Shown here: in pieces, positions 17,460 through 25,904 of the stretch | Layout: each line of letters starts with the position of its first letter | Position numbering within the stretch: position 1 is the first letter of the stretch | Source of the DNA: JACVRN01 sp963715565 | GTDB taxonomy: Bacteria; Acidobacteriota; Blastocatellia; Pyrinomonadales; Pyrinomonadaceae | Direction: 5' to 3' | Assembly: GCA_963715565.1 (NCBI GenBank) | Contig: OY970256.1 | Location: 5,890,001 to 5,954,000 of the forward strand | Length of the DNA stretch: 64,000 bases | Notes under the pieces: generated by a model | Database searches by the model: none | Told to the model about the DNA's origin: nothing | Seen by the model: the letters and a program-made list of their open reading frames with translations, nothing else | Translations under genes and position numbers: made by a program

Positions 17460-19646
17460 ATGATTCGCATCGAAGACATCATCGAAACGGTCGGTCGTAA
17501 CCACCCGCAGGCCGACTTGGACCTCCTGCGCCGCGCCTACTTTTTCTCGGCGCGCGAGCACAAGGGACAGGTGCGTGCTTCGGGCGAGCCCTACCTCGTG
17601 CATCCCTTGGAAGTCGCGAACATTCTGGCCGACATGCGGCTTGATGAAGTCTCCGTCTCCACGGGCTTGCTTCACGACGTGGTAGAAGACACGCTCGTTG
17701 ACCTTGAAACGATTCGCCGTTATTTCGGCGACGAGGTCGCGCACCTTGTGGACGGGCTGACCAAAATCGCGCAGATCAGCAACGTCTCTAAGGAGGAGCA
17801 GGAAGCCGAAAACGTGCGCAAGATGCTGCTGGCGATGGTCAACGACGTGCGCGTCGTGCTGGTCAAGCTGGCCGACCGTCTTCACAACATGCGTACGCTT
17901 CAATATCTCAAACCGGAAAAGCGCAAGCGCATCGCGCAGGAGACGATGGATATCTACGCTCCCATCGCGCATCGTCTGGGCATGGGTAAGCTGCGCGGCG
18001 AGCTTGAAGATTTGGCCTTTCAGCATCTGCATCCGGAAGATTATCGTTCGCTCGCCGCACAACTGGAAAAGCGACGCCCCGAAAACGAAGCTTTCCTCAA
18101 AGATGTCACCGAGCGCATAGAGGAGAAGATGCACGAGGCGGAAGTCCCCTACGTGCGTATCGAAGGGCGCGTCAAGCGTCTCTATTCCATCTGGAAAAAA
18201 CTGCACCGGCAAAAGATTGAGCTGGATCAGGTTTATGATCTGGTGGCGGCGCGCGTCATCACGCCTAACGAAGTGCGCCACTGCTACGCGGCCCTCGGCG
18301 TTGTGCACAACGCATGGAAGCCCGTGCCCGGTCGCATCAAAGATTGGATTGCCACGCCGCGCGACAATCTATACCAGTCGCTCCACACCTCAGTCATAGG
18401 CGACAAGGGACAATCCTTCGAGGTCCAGATTCGCACCGAAGAGATGCACGCCATCGCTGAAGAGGGTGTGGCCGCGCACTGGAAATACAAGGAAGGCCGA
18501 CGCGGAGCGCATGACGAAGACGAAGCTTTAAAAGCCCTGCGCTCTCTGGTCGAGTGGACGAGCGAGGTCAGGGATTCAAAAGATTTTCTTGATACGTTAA
18601 AGCTCGACCTTTATCCGAAGGACGTTTACGCGTTCACGCCTATGGGGAAGGTGATTCAATTGCCGCGCGGCGCGAGCCCGATTGACTTCGCCTACATGAT
18701 TCACTCCGAAGTCGGCAATACCTGCACGGGCGCACGCATCAACGGTCGCATGGTTCCACTGCGCACCCAGATTCAGAACGGCGACGTCGTCGAAATCATC
18801 ACCAGCGCAAACTCGCATCCTTCGCGCGACTGGCTCAACTTCATCAAGACTTCGCGCGCGCGCAACCGCGTCCGCCACTTCATAGCCGAACAACAGCGCG
18901 TCGCCAGCATCGAAATCGGGCGCAAGCTTTTCGAGAAAGAGGCCGCGCGTTTTCAACTGCCTGTGAAGAAGCTCTTGAATGATACGGACGGCGAATTCAA
19001 ACGCACGGCCAACGACTATGGCTACGGGCGCACGGAAGACCTGCTGGCGGCCATCGGCTACGGCAAGATCATGCCGCGCAACGTCATCGCCAAGTACCTT
19101 GGGCCGGAGAAATTTGCGGAGCTTGATACGCAGAAAGAGTCTCGCCTGCGAACCGGCATGCGCGCCGTGCGCCGTCTCATACGTCTCGGAGACGACGCGA
19201 TTGTGGTGCGCGGTGTGGATGATCTTCTGGTCCAGCGCGCTCGTTGCTGCAACCCTCTGCGCGGCGAAGACATCGTCGGCTACATCACGCGCGGCAAGGG
19301 CGTGGCTGTTCATGCCAGGACCTGCAAGAACGTGCAATCGCTGATGGTCAACCCGGAGCGTATCGTCGAAGTCGAATGGGCAGGCAAGAGCGATAACGCG
19401 GCCTATGCCGTCAAGCTGCTGGCGATTACGGAAAACCGCACGGGCATGATAGCGGGCATCACGGGCGCTATTTCGGATATGAAAACCGGCATCCGCGATG
19501 CGCGCGCTTCGGTGGCCGACGACGACCGTGGACGCATCGAAGTCACAGTCGAAGTCTTTGACGTCAAGCATCTGGACAAAGTCATCAGCTCCATCAAGAG
19601 CGTGCCCGGCGTCCTCGACGTCGAACGCTTACAGGGTGCGGTCTAA
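17460..19646 (+). CDS. Bifunctional (p)ppGpp synthetase/hydrolase (RelA/SpoT)
   Basis: 728 residues. The HD hydrolase domain starts with YLVHPLEVANILADM near residue 45 and contains GLLHDVVEDT. The synthetase domain has GRIKDWIATPRDNLYQSLHT near residue 290. Its R-x-K-D signature marks the bifunctional (hydrolase-competent) class rather than the synthetase-only E-x-D-D class. A TGS domain (VYAFTPMGKVIQLPRGASPIDFAY) and a C-terminal ACT domain (about 655-728) follow. It makes and degrades the stringent-response alarmone. It is the single long Rel-type enzyme in view. Confidence 0.95.
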   Translation: MIRIEDIIETVGRNHPQADLDLLRRAYFFSAREHKGQVRASGEPYLVHPLEVANILADMRLDEVSVSTGLLHDVVEDTLVDLETIRRYFGDEVAHLVDGLTKIAQISNVSKEEQEAENVRKMLLAMVNDVRVVLVKLADRLHNMRTLQYLKPEKRKRIAQETMDIYAPIAHRLGMGKLRGELEDLAFQHLHPEDYRSLAAQLEKRRPENEAFLKDVTERIEEKMHEAEVPYVRIEGRVKRLYSIWKKLHRQKIELDQVYDLVAARVITPNEVRHCYAALGVVHNAWKPVPGRIKDWIATPRDNLYQSLHTSVIGDKGQSFEVQIRTEEMHAIAEEGVAAHWKYKEGRRGAHDEDEALKALRSLVEWTSEVRDSKDFLDTLKLDLYPKDVYAFTPMGKVIQLPRGASPIDFAYMIHSEVGNTCTGARINGRMVPLRTQIQNGDVVEIITSANSHPSRDWLNFIKTSRARNRVRHFIAEQQRVASIEIGRKLFEKEAARFQLPVKKLLNDTDGEFKRTANDYGYGRTEDLLAAIGYGKIMPRNVIAKYLGPEKFAELDTQKESRLRTGMRAVRRLIRLGDDAIVVRGVDDLLVQRARCCNPLRGEDIVGYITRGKGVAVHARTCKNVQSLMVNPERIVEVEWAGKSDNAAYAVKLLAITENRTGMIAGITGAISDMKTGIRDARASVADDDRGRIEVTVEVFDVKHLDKVISSIKSVPGVLDVERLQGAV

Positions 19647-19652
19647 AAATCA

Positions 19653-19760
19653 GGGGGTAAAAGGGAAAGAGGGAAAAGGGTAAAAGGAAGAGGAGAAGCT
19701 TTTTCGAGCGGGAGAGCGTCTTTTCCTCTTTCCCTTTTCAAGGTTTCCCCTTTTACCCCC
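19653..19760. repeat. Imperfect inverted repeat after the rel gene
   Basis: A purine-rich left arm (GGGGGTAAAAGGG and GGAAAGAGG-like words) faces a complementary pyrimidine-rich right arm (CCCCTTTTACCCCC). It fills most of the gap before ridA. Confidence 0.75.
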
Positions 19761-19815
19761 GTTCTGTTAAAATGCGTGTTTTGTTTCAGGCTGCGAAAAA
19801 GAGGTCATCCATACT

Positions 19816-20202
19816 GTGAAAGAGATCATCAAAACGGAACGTGCGCCGGGCGCAATCGGGCCGTATTCACAGGCCGTGCGCGCAGGGGGCTTTGTTTTTT
19901 GTTCCGGGCAGATTCCGATTGACCCGCAGACCGGCGCTTTAGTCGGAGGGGACATCCAAAGACAGACCGACCAGGTTTTGCGCAACATTATGGCTTTGCT
20001 GGAAGAGGCCGGGACAAGTATCGACCGCGTCGTCAAGGCGACGGTTTTTATGTCGAACTTAAATGATTTCGGGGCGATGAACGAGATGTACGCGCGGTTC
20101 TTTGGTGAGAATCCGCCCGCGCGCTCGACCGTAGAGGCGTCCCGCCTGCCGCGCGATGTCGGTGTAGAGATAGAGGTTATCGCGCTGGCCGGAAAAGAAT
20201 AG
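19816..20202 (+). CDS. ridA: RidA family enamine/imine deaminase
   Basis: 128 residues, GTG start. Signature segments are GPYSQAVRAGGFVFCSGQIP near residue 16, RNIMALLEEAGTSIDRVVKATVFM and NPPARSTVEASRLPRDVGVEIEVIA. The active-site Arg (PPARS) is present. It hydrolyses reactive 2-aminoacrylate and related imines from PLP enzymes. It is a typical trimeric YjgF/YER057c/UK114 protein of normal length. Confidence 0.93.
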   Translation: MKEIIKTERAPGAIGPYSQAVRAGGFVFCSGQIPIDPQTGALVGGDIQRQTDQVLRNIMALLEEAGTSIDRVVKATVFMSNLNDFGAMNEMYARFFGENPPARSTVEASRLPRDVGVEIEVIALAGKE

Positions 20203-20250
20203 CTACCGGCGACCCCTCGGCTCTGGAAAGAGCGGCCTACGGTAGCTTTT
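20201..20250. terminator. Bidirectional terminator between ridA and rpmB
   Basis: AGCTACCG (20201-20208) pairs with CGGTAGCT (20240-20247) and is followed by TTT. The two flanking genes converge on it, so it can serve both. Confidence 0.6.
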
Positions 20251-20281
20251 CAGGTTTGTTTGAAAAGGAATTTTTGGCGCT

Positions 20282-20476
20282 TCAGGCTGCTTTCGCGACC
20301 TTCCCTGCCTTGATGCAACTGGTGCAAACCTTCATGCGCTCGACACCGCCCTGTGGGCGCTGGACGCGTATGGATTGCAGGTTGGGATCGAAGCGACGGC
20401 GCGTCCGATTGTTCGCGTGTGAAACATTGTTACCGAATTGCGGCCCTTTGCCGCAGACTTCGCATCGTTTTGCCAT
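20282..20476 (-). CDS. rpmB: 50S ribosomal protein L28
   Basis: 64 residues from ATG at 20476 (MAKRCEVCGKGPQFGNNVSH). Two Cys pairs, CEVC near residue 5 and CTSC near residue 51, mark the zinc-binding form of L28. The middle RRRFDPNLQSIRV is typical. A longer in-frame upstream reading exists but the family start is clear. Confidence 0.96.
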   Translation of the reverse strand: MAKRCEVCGKGPQFGNNVSHANNRTRRRFDPNLQSIRVQRPQGGVERMKVCTSCIKAGKVAKAA

Positions 20477-20674
20477 GACAGTGTGAAAACCTCCGAACAT
20501 TAAAGAAAGCGCCCGCTTGTTTTGAATCATTGATTCGGACAGGCGAATGCGAAACGAAAATTTATAGCAAAGGGATTCACGCGGCGTCAAGTCGCTGCGG
20601 CGTCCGGCCACTGCCGAGAGCCGCAACTCCTGACACTGCCACCATCGTTAAGTTTGAAGGAGCAGAAATTTAAA

Positions 20675-21865
20675 GTGCAAAGAATTGCCATCCACATTCT
20701 CGTCATCGCCCTCGCGGCGTTCGCGCTCGCGGCCTGCAACTCGTCTGGCGGCGCAACCGGACCTACCGGGGACAACGCCGTCGCGGCCACCGTCAACGGC
20801 AAACCTATCATGCTGAGCGAAGTAGACAAGCTCATCCAGCAGCAGATGCAGGGTCAGCAGGACAAGCTTTCGCCGCTTCAACTGGCGCAGGCACGCCTTC
20901 AGGTCTTAAACGGCCTGATCCAGAGCCAGGTTCTGCTACAGCGCGCCGACAAAGAGAAGGTCATGCCGACCGAAGAAGAGATTACGAATTTCATCAATAG
21001 TAAGAAGGCCGAGTCCGGCATGACCGAAGAGCAGTTTCAGAAGAGCCTCAAAGATCAGAACATGTCTATGGAGACTCTCAAGGAAGAGGCGCGCAAGTCT
21101 ATAGCCATTCAGAAGCTTCAGGAAAAGTTTAGCGGCAAGATCGGCGTGCCGAGCGATAAAGAGGTCGAGGATTTCTATAATAACAACAAGGAGCAGTTCG
21201 TCAACGCTCGCGGCGTGACGCTTTCGGCCATCGTCGTTGACCCGGCTGACAACGGCTCTACCGGCATCAAGAATGATGCCAAGGGCGAGGCCGAGGCCAA
21301 GATCAAGATTGACCAGATTTCTCAACGCCTGAAAAGCGGAGCCGACTTTGCGAGCGTCGCGCGCGACCAGAGCGAAGACGCTCAGAGCCTGCGCGCAGGC
21401 GGCGACATCGGCTTCTATTCGGAAAACGACCTCAGGCAGAGAGGGTTTCCGCAGGAGCTGGTCGGCAGGTTCTTCTCCATGCAGGTGGGACAGTTTACAG
21501 AGCCCGTGCAATCGAGCGGGCGCTGGGTCATCTTCAAGCTCTCTTCAAGAAATGACCGGAACGAGAATCTGACGCTGGACAATCCGCAGGTGAAGCAGCA
21601 GATCACCGGGGCTTTGACAAACCAGCGCCGCGAGCTTGTCAATCAAGCGCTCATCGAAGTCGCCATGAACGACGCCAAGGTGGTCAACAATCTGGCGAAC
21701 AACATGCTCACTAATCCGAGCAACCTGAGCGGACTCCGCCCCGCTCCGGCGAACAGCAACGCTGCCCCGACGCAGGGCAACACGGCAGCCCCTGCGGCGC
21801 AACCGCAGTCGAACACCGCTGCTGCGCCAGCGGCCAACGCCAACGCTTCGACCACTGTTAAGTAG
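20675..21865 (+). CDS. SurA/PrsA-like peptidyl-prolyl isomerase lipoprotein
   Basis: GTG at 20675 is preferred, with AAGGAG 12 bases upstream. An in-frame TTG at 20654 overlaps that site. The signal peptide IAIHILVIALAAFALAAC ends in a lipobox Cys, so the mature protein is lipid-anchored. A SurA_N-type chaperone segment follows (VNGKPIMLSEVDKLIQQQM). The parvulin domain is near residues 165-285, with FASVARDQSEDAQSLRAGGDIGFY. The C-terminal 60 residues are Asn/Ala/Pro-rich and disordered. It probably assists folding of exported proteins in the periplasm. It is divergent from rpmB and stands alone. Confidence 0.88.
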   Translation: MQRIAIHILVIALAAFALAACNSSGGATGPTGDNAVAATVNGKPIMLSEVDKLIQQQMQGQQDKLSPLQLAQARLQVLNGLIQSQVLLQRADKEKVMPTEEEITNFINSKKAESGMTEEQFQKSLKDQNMSMETLKEEARKSIAIQKLQEKFSGKIGVPSDKEVEDFYNNNKEQFVNARGVTLSAIVVDPADNGSTGIKNDAKGEAEAKIKIDQISQRLKSGADFASVARDQSEDAQSLRAGGDIGFYSENDLRQRGFPQELVGRFFSMQVGQFTEPVQSSGRWVIFKLSSRNDRNENLTLDNPQVKQQITGALTNQRRELVNQALIEVAMNDAKVVNNLANNMLTNPSNLSGLRPAPANSNAAPTQGNTAAPAAQPQSNTAAAPAANANASTTVK

Positions 21866-21901
21866 TCGAAAGCCGCAAACAGCACGGCCCGCTAGAATCA
21901 A

Positions 21902-21944
21902 AGCAGTGAGCAGAAACAAAAGCTTTACGTCTCTGCTCACTGCT
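21902..21944. repeat. 13-bp inverted repeat upstream of the ABC-F gene
   Basis: AGCAGTGAGCAGA (21902-21914) pairs exactly with 21932-21944, with a 17-base loop. It lies between the isomerase stop and the ABC-F start. Confidence 0.8.
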
Positions 21945-21970
21945 TACTATTGACCGCTCAACTTTTTTCG

Positions 21971-23917
21971 ATGCTCTTTCGTCTTTCCGATGTGTACAAG
22001 TCTTACGGCGCGCAGGACATCTTGCGCGGCGCATCGTTGCAGGTAAATCCGGGCGAGCACGTAGGATTGGTGGGCCGCAACGGCGCGGGCAAGACCACGA
22101 TTTTTCGTCTCATCAGCAACGACGAGACGCCCGATAAGGGCGACGTGGTGCGCGCGCGCGGGCTGCGCCTGGGCCTGCTCGCACAGCATATACATTTCGA
22201 ACCTGGCACGACCGTCCACGAATCCGCGCTCGCCGCCTTCGGTCATCTACAGCAGATAGAGCACGAGATGCACGAGCTTGAGCATCGCATGGCCGACGCG
22301 AGCGATGACTTGGAGCGCGTGCTCGAACGCTACAGCGAGTTGCAGATTGCTTTCGAGCGCGAGGGAGGCTTCGAGTACACTGCACGCGCCGAAGCTATCT
22401 TGCAGGGCTTAGGGTTCGGGCGCGAGACGTGGGCGCTGGAGACGGAAAAACTTTCCGGCGGGCAAGTAAACCGTCTGGGCCTCGCTCGCCTTTTACTGGC
22501 CGAGCCCGACGTGCTGTTGCTCGACGAGCCTACAAATCATCTGGACGTCGCGGCGGTCGAGTGGCTCGAAGAATTTCTATCAACATATCCTTCGGCCTAC
22601 GTCGTCATCAGCCACGACCGTTACTTTCTGGATCGCACGTCCTCGCGCATCATAGAAGTAGAGGCGGGCCGCGCCGCGAGTTACACCGGCAACTACTCCG
22701 CCTTTCTGGTTGAGCGTGAAGTGAGACGCGAGGCGCAACAGCGCGCCTACGAAAATCAGCAACATCTGATTGCCAAGACCGAGGAGTTCATACGGCGCAA
22801 CCTCGCGGGCCAGAAGACCAAGCAGGCCAAGTCGCGCCGCAACATGCTCGCACGCATGGAGCGCGTGGAGGCCGTGAGGACTGATCAATCCTCCGGAGAT
22901 TTTCGTCTGCAAGGAGTGGAGCGCACGGGCACGCAGGTTTTGATGGTCGCGGAGGCCGCCGTCGGCTATTCAGGCCTTGTGCTGGCAGACGACATCACGT
23001 TCACGCTCAGGCGCGGCGAATGCCTTGGCATCATCGGGCCTAACGGCTCCGGCAAGACCACTTTCGTACGGACGGTGCTCGGAAAATTGCCTGCACTCGC
23101 CGGTGAAATCAAATGGGGCACGAAGGTAGAGGTCGGTTACTACGCGCAGCAGCTTGACGATCTGGACGACCGCAACGAGGTCATCATGGAGCTGCGACGT
23201 GTCGCGCCTTCAACCGCGACCGCCGGAGAGCTGCGCTCCTTTCTAGCCAAATTTCTCTTCACGGGCGACGAAGTTTACAAGCACGTGCGCGATTTGTCGG
23301 GTGGCGAGAAGGGAAGATTGGCGCTCGCCAAGCTCATCTACTCGCGCGTCAACGTGCTCGTGCTGGACGAGCCTACGAACCATCTGGACATCCCTTCGCG
23401 CGAAGCTCTGGAAGAAGCGCTCGATGCTTTTCCGGGCACGATTATCACCATCAGCCACGACCGCTATTTTCTGGACCGCGTCGCCACGCAGATTCTCTCG
23501 CTCGACGGCGCGGGCCACGCCGAGCACTACGACGGCGACTATACGGAGTATCACGACTGGAAGGCTGCGGAGCGTCGCGCAATGCTTGAAGCCGCGAAAC
23601 GTGACGAAGCCGAAGCCGCCCTGCGCAAAGCCGCACCCGCTCGCGCGCCTAAACCCGGCGCGTCCCGCGACCGGAAAAAGAGCGACAAGGGCTCAAAGAA
23701 AAAGGGAACGGAGCGCAGCTCGCAGGTTGTGGAAACAGAGATTGCAGAAACTGAAAAACGTCTGGCCGCGCTTTCCGAAGAGATGGGAAAGCCTGAAGTT
23801 GTGCGCGACGCTGCGCAACTTTCGAAGTTGAACCAGGAATACAGCCGCACGGAAACGTTGCTTCAGGAGCTTTATCAGGAATGGGAGCGCGTAGCGGCAG
23901 AAGCCACGAACGCTTAA
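21971..23917 (+). CDS. ABC-F family ATPase
   Basis: 648 residues from ATG at 21971 (MLFRLSDVYKSYG). An upstream TTG in frame is less likely. There are two ABC cassettes without membrane domains. P-loops are GRNGAGKTT and GPNGSGKTT, signatures LSGGQ and LSGGE, and Walker B LLLDEPTNHLD and LVLDEPTNHLD. The inter-cassette linker (EEFIRRNLAGQKTKQAKSRR) is the ribosome-contacting P-site tertiary region. The C-terminus is a Lys-rich coiled coil (ETEKRLAALSEEMGKPEVV), as in Uup or YheS-type proteins. Family members act on translating ribosomes, some giving antibiotic resistance. The exact subfamily is not certain. Confidence 0.93.
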   Translation: MLFRLSDVYKSYGAQDILRGASLQVNPGEHVGLVGRNGAGKTTIFRLISNDETPDKGDVVRARGLRLGLLAQHIHFEPGTTVHESALAAFGHLQQIEHEMHELEHRMADASDDLERVLERYSELQIAFEREGGFEYTARAEAILQGLGFGRETWALETEKLSGGQVNRLGLARLLLAEPDVLLLDEPTNHLDVAAVEWLEEFLSTYPSAYVVISHDRYFLDRTSSRIIEVEAGRAASYTGNYSAFLVEREVRREAQQRAYENQQHLIAKTEEFIRRNLAGQKTKQAKSRRNMLARMERVEAVRTDQSSGDFRLQGVERTGTQVLMVAEAAVGYSGLVLADDITFTLRRGECLGIIGPNGSGKTTFVRTVLGKLPALAGEIKWGTKVEVGYYAQQLDDLDDRNEVIMELRRVAPSTATAGELRSFLAKFLFTGDEVYKHVRDLSGGEKGRLALAKLIYSRVNVLVLDEPTNHLDIPSREALEEALDAFPGTIITISHDRYFLDRVATQILSLDGAGHAEHYDGDYTEYHDWKAAERRAMLEAAKRDEAEAALRKAAPARAPKPGASRDRKKSDKGSKKKGTERSSQVVETEIAETEKRLAALSEEMGKPEVVRDAAQLSKLNQEYSRTETLLQELYQEWERVAAEATNA

Positions 23918-24004
23918 AGCGCGAGCAGGATTTTCATCATCCATAACGCACGACAGACGACTCTAACGCACGCGCGCGTTTGAAGAGAGAGGACGATTAT
24001 CTTT

Positions 24005-24175
24005 ATGGACGAAAATACAAAGCAGATAGTAGCCAGCAATTTGACCGTGGCATGGGGCACGACCACCGCCGTCGAGGCGATGCAGACAAAGCGACAGGTA
24101 GACGCCGACGAGATTTTCGCAGCCTACGAGCGCTTCCTCGCTCTCCTTGAAGAAAAGGAAGCTAAAAAGAGCTAA
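24005..24175 (+). CDS. Small conserved-looking protein, 56 residues
   Basis: ATG at 24005, preceded by AGAGAGGA. The product starts MDENTKQIVASNLTVAWGTT and continues through a helix, VDADEIFAAYERFLALLEEK, to KS. It is acidic, soluble and mostly helical. The codon pattern matches the surrounding core genes and it sits on the same strand between the ABC-F gene and tRNA-Val. I do not recognise a family. It resembles short helical proteins often left unannotated. Confidence 0.65.
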   Translation: MDENTKQIVASNLTVAWGTTTAVEAMQTKRQVDADEIFAAYERFLALLEEKEAKKS

Positions 24176-24201
24176 AACCGTCACGCGCTAATCCACCTCG
24201 C

Positions 24202-24230
24202 TTGACACAATTTCAGCCCTTTGTTACCTT
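24202..24230 (+). promoter_or_regulatory. Promoter of tRNA-Val
   Basis: A perfect -35 TTGACA (24202-24207) and a weak -10 TACCTT (24225-24230) are 17 bp apart. A start near 24237 lies about 43 bases before the tRNA. Confidence 0.5.
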
Positions 24231-24279
24231 ACGACTTCGCTTTTTTTGTCAGAAAGCGCGAGGTTTTTCAAAGGTTTGT

Positions 24280-24354
<75 letters not shown>

Positions 24355-24380
24355 TTTTTATGCCCGCATATATCAAGCAT

Positions 24381-25475
24381 TTAGCTCGCCTTCGCTCGCT
24401 CTTCAACCGGCGTATTTTGAGGCCGATTTGTCTGGATTTTGTCTGAATCCCCCCGTGAAACATTTCCGAAGACAATGATCTCGGAAGGATCGTACTCCAG
24501 ACTCTCCACAGCCCTCTGCATAGCCTCCCATGTCGTGTGTGAGTATTTGGGAGTGATGCGCGACTCGTGCCCGAAGCCGCCCGTCGGCTGTGAGTGGCCT
24601 AGAAGCGCGGAGATGGTGTACTGATGAACGTACCGCTCTTGCAGGCGCGTCGCGAAAGTATGCCGCAGGTCATAAGGACGCAGCTCGTCTATCTCTGCTC
24701 TCTCGCACGCGGCTGCAAAGCCTTTCTTGAAGGTTTCCATCGGCTTGCTATCTCGATTAACGAACAGCCAATCGCCCGTCGTTTGGTCGTCGCATAAAAC
24801 CTCCAGAATTTGATACGCGACGTTGTTCAGAGGGACGAGCCTGATTGATTCATCCTTACCGTGTACCACGAGGATAGCGCGCGGCGGAATTAAGATATGC
24901 TGACCGACCAAGTGTTCACCATCCTTTTCCGTAAATCGATAGTGGACTCCCTTGGGCGAGAGATTCACATGGCTTTTCTCTGCCAGCAGACAGGGATTAT
25001 CGCGCGTCACCCTGTCGCGTATGGCTAGGTTAAAAGCCTGGTTCAGCCTGTCGTAATGCATCCTCACCGTGACGGGCGAAAACCTGCGTCCGTATTTCGT
25101 TTTAGTCTGACTGAGTTTGACGAGCCACCTCTCTATCATCCCGGCGCTTATCTGCGAAAAACGTAAGTGCCCGAACTCTTTCAAAAGGTTCTCGCCGTAG
25201 TATTCATCGAAGTGCCTGGCCTTCTCGGATCGCCTGCGCGAAGGCAAGCAGAAGACATCCTTGTAGAATTTACCGAAGTTTTGTAAGGGACTCTCGGCGA
25301 TGAACGTGCCAGAGCGCAACTGTCTCTGCAACTCCGCCTCGTAGACCAGCGCCTCCTTCCCCGAAGTAATCAGCGGCATCCCTTTCTTGCCGTTGAAGGT
25401 GAAGAAATACCGCCGCCCCTCCATGTAGAACTCCGAGGCGCACGGCTTCCCCTTGCCTCTGTTTTTAATTGTCAT
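24381..25475 (-). CDS. Tyrosine recombinase/integrase, possibly defective
   Basis: 364 residues, ATG with AAGGAG upstream. The N-terminal SAM-like/core-binding region (about 60-160) is followed by a catalytic domain with PYDLRHTFATRL (H-x-x-R), LLGHS and a nucleophile Tyr in PKYSHTTWEAM. The expected first catalytic Arg block (a T-G-M-R-x-G-E-like segment) is absent. The sequence jumps from EKDGEHLVGQHI to AILVVHGKDESIRLVPLN, as if about 25 residues were deleted. It sits tail-in next to tRNA-Val, the classical site of an island integrase, with an excisionase-like gene upstream. Activity is doubtful. Confidence 0.8.
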   Translation of the reverse strand: MTIKNRGKGKPCASEFYMEGRRYFFTFNGKKGMPLITSGKEALVYEAELQRQLRSGTFIAESPLQNFGKFYKDVFCLPSRRRSEKARHFDEYYGENLLKEFGHLRFSQISAGMIERWLVKLSQTKTKYGRRFSPVTVRMHYDRLNQAFNLAIRDRVTRDNPCLLAEKSHVNLSPKGVHYRFTEKDGEHLVGQHILIPPRAILVVHGKDESIRLVPLNNVAYQILEVLCDDQTTGDWLFVNRDSKPMETFKKGFAAACERAEIDELRPYDLRHTFATRLQERYVHQYTISALLGHSQPTGGFGHESRITPKYSHTTWEAMQRAVESLEYDPSEIIVFGNVSRGDSDKIQTNRPQNTPVEERAKAS

Positions 25476-25541
25476 AGTCGCTCCTTGTAGTGAGCGGCTA
25501 GAGAAGTCAGGCGGGAGTCTATCGTTTCCATCCGCATATAT

Positions 25542-25904
25542 TCAAGCCGCGCGTGGCTTATCATTTTCTATAATCTTTACAGGTGCTACTTCTTCACCAT
25601 GCACCCATCTCAATAATGATTCTCTATGGAAGATGTAGACGCCTATGAAGACATAAGGGATCGGGCGCTTGGCCTTACCTTTTCGCGCTTCCTTAATGTG
25701 CTTGTAGAGCAGGGAATCAGAGCAACCTAAGAGTAGTTGCGCTTCAGGGACTGTGATGTAAGGCTTGATGTTTATCTCTGCCAGTCCGCGCGCCGTGTCG
25801 TCCGCCGTTCGTGAGGGCGCTGTCTCACAAATCGCTTCCCGGACTGCATCTTTGACGACCTGCTTAAATAGAGCGGTCAGAGATTCGTTCCTCATCTCAT
25901 CCAT
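25542..25904 (-). CDS. Excisionase-family DNA-binding protein
   Basis: 120 residues, with GAGGTG upstream of the ATG. The C-terminal half has YITVPEAQLLLGCSDSLLYK, a MerR-like helix-turn-helix of the excisionase (HTH_17) type, followed by IPYVFIGVYIFHRESLLRWV. The N-terminal 50 residues are acidic and helical. It lies directly upstream of the integrase on the same strand, the usual xis-int order. It probably controls direction of recombination or integrase expression. Confidence 0.75.
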   Translation of the reverse strand: MDEMRNESLTALFKQVVKDAVREAICETAPSRTADDTARGLAEINIKPYITVPEAQLLLGCSDSLLYKHIKEARKGKAKRPIPYVFIGVYIFHRESLLRWVHGEEVAPVKIIENDKPRAA

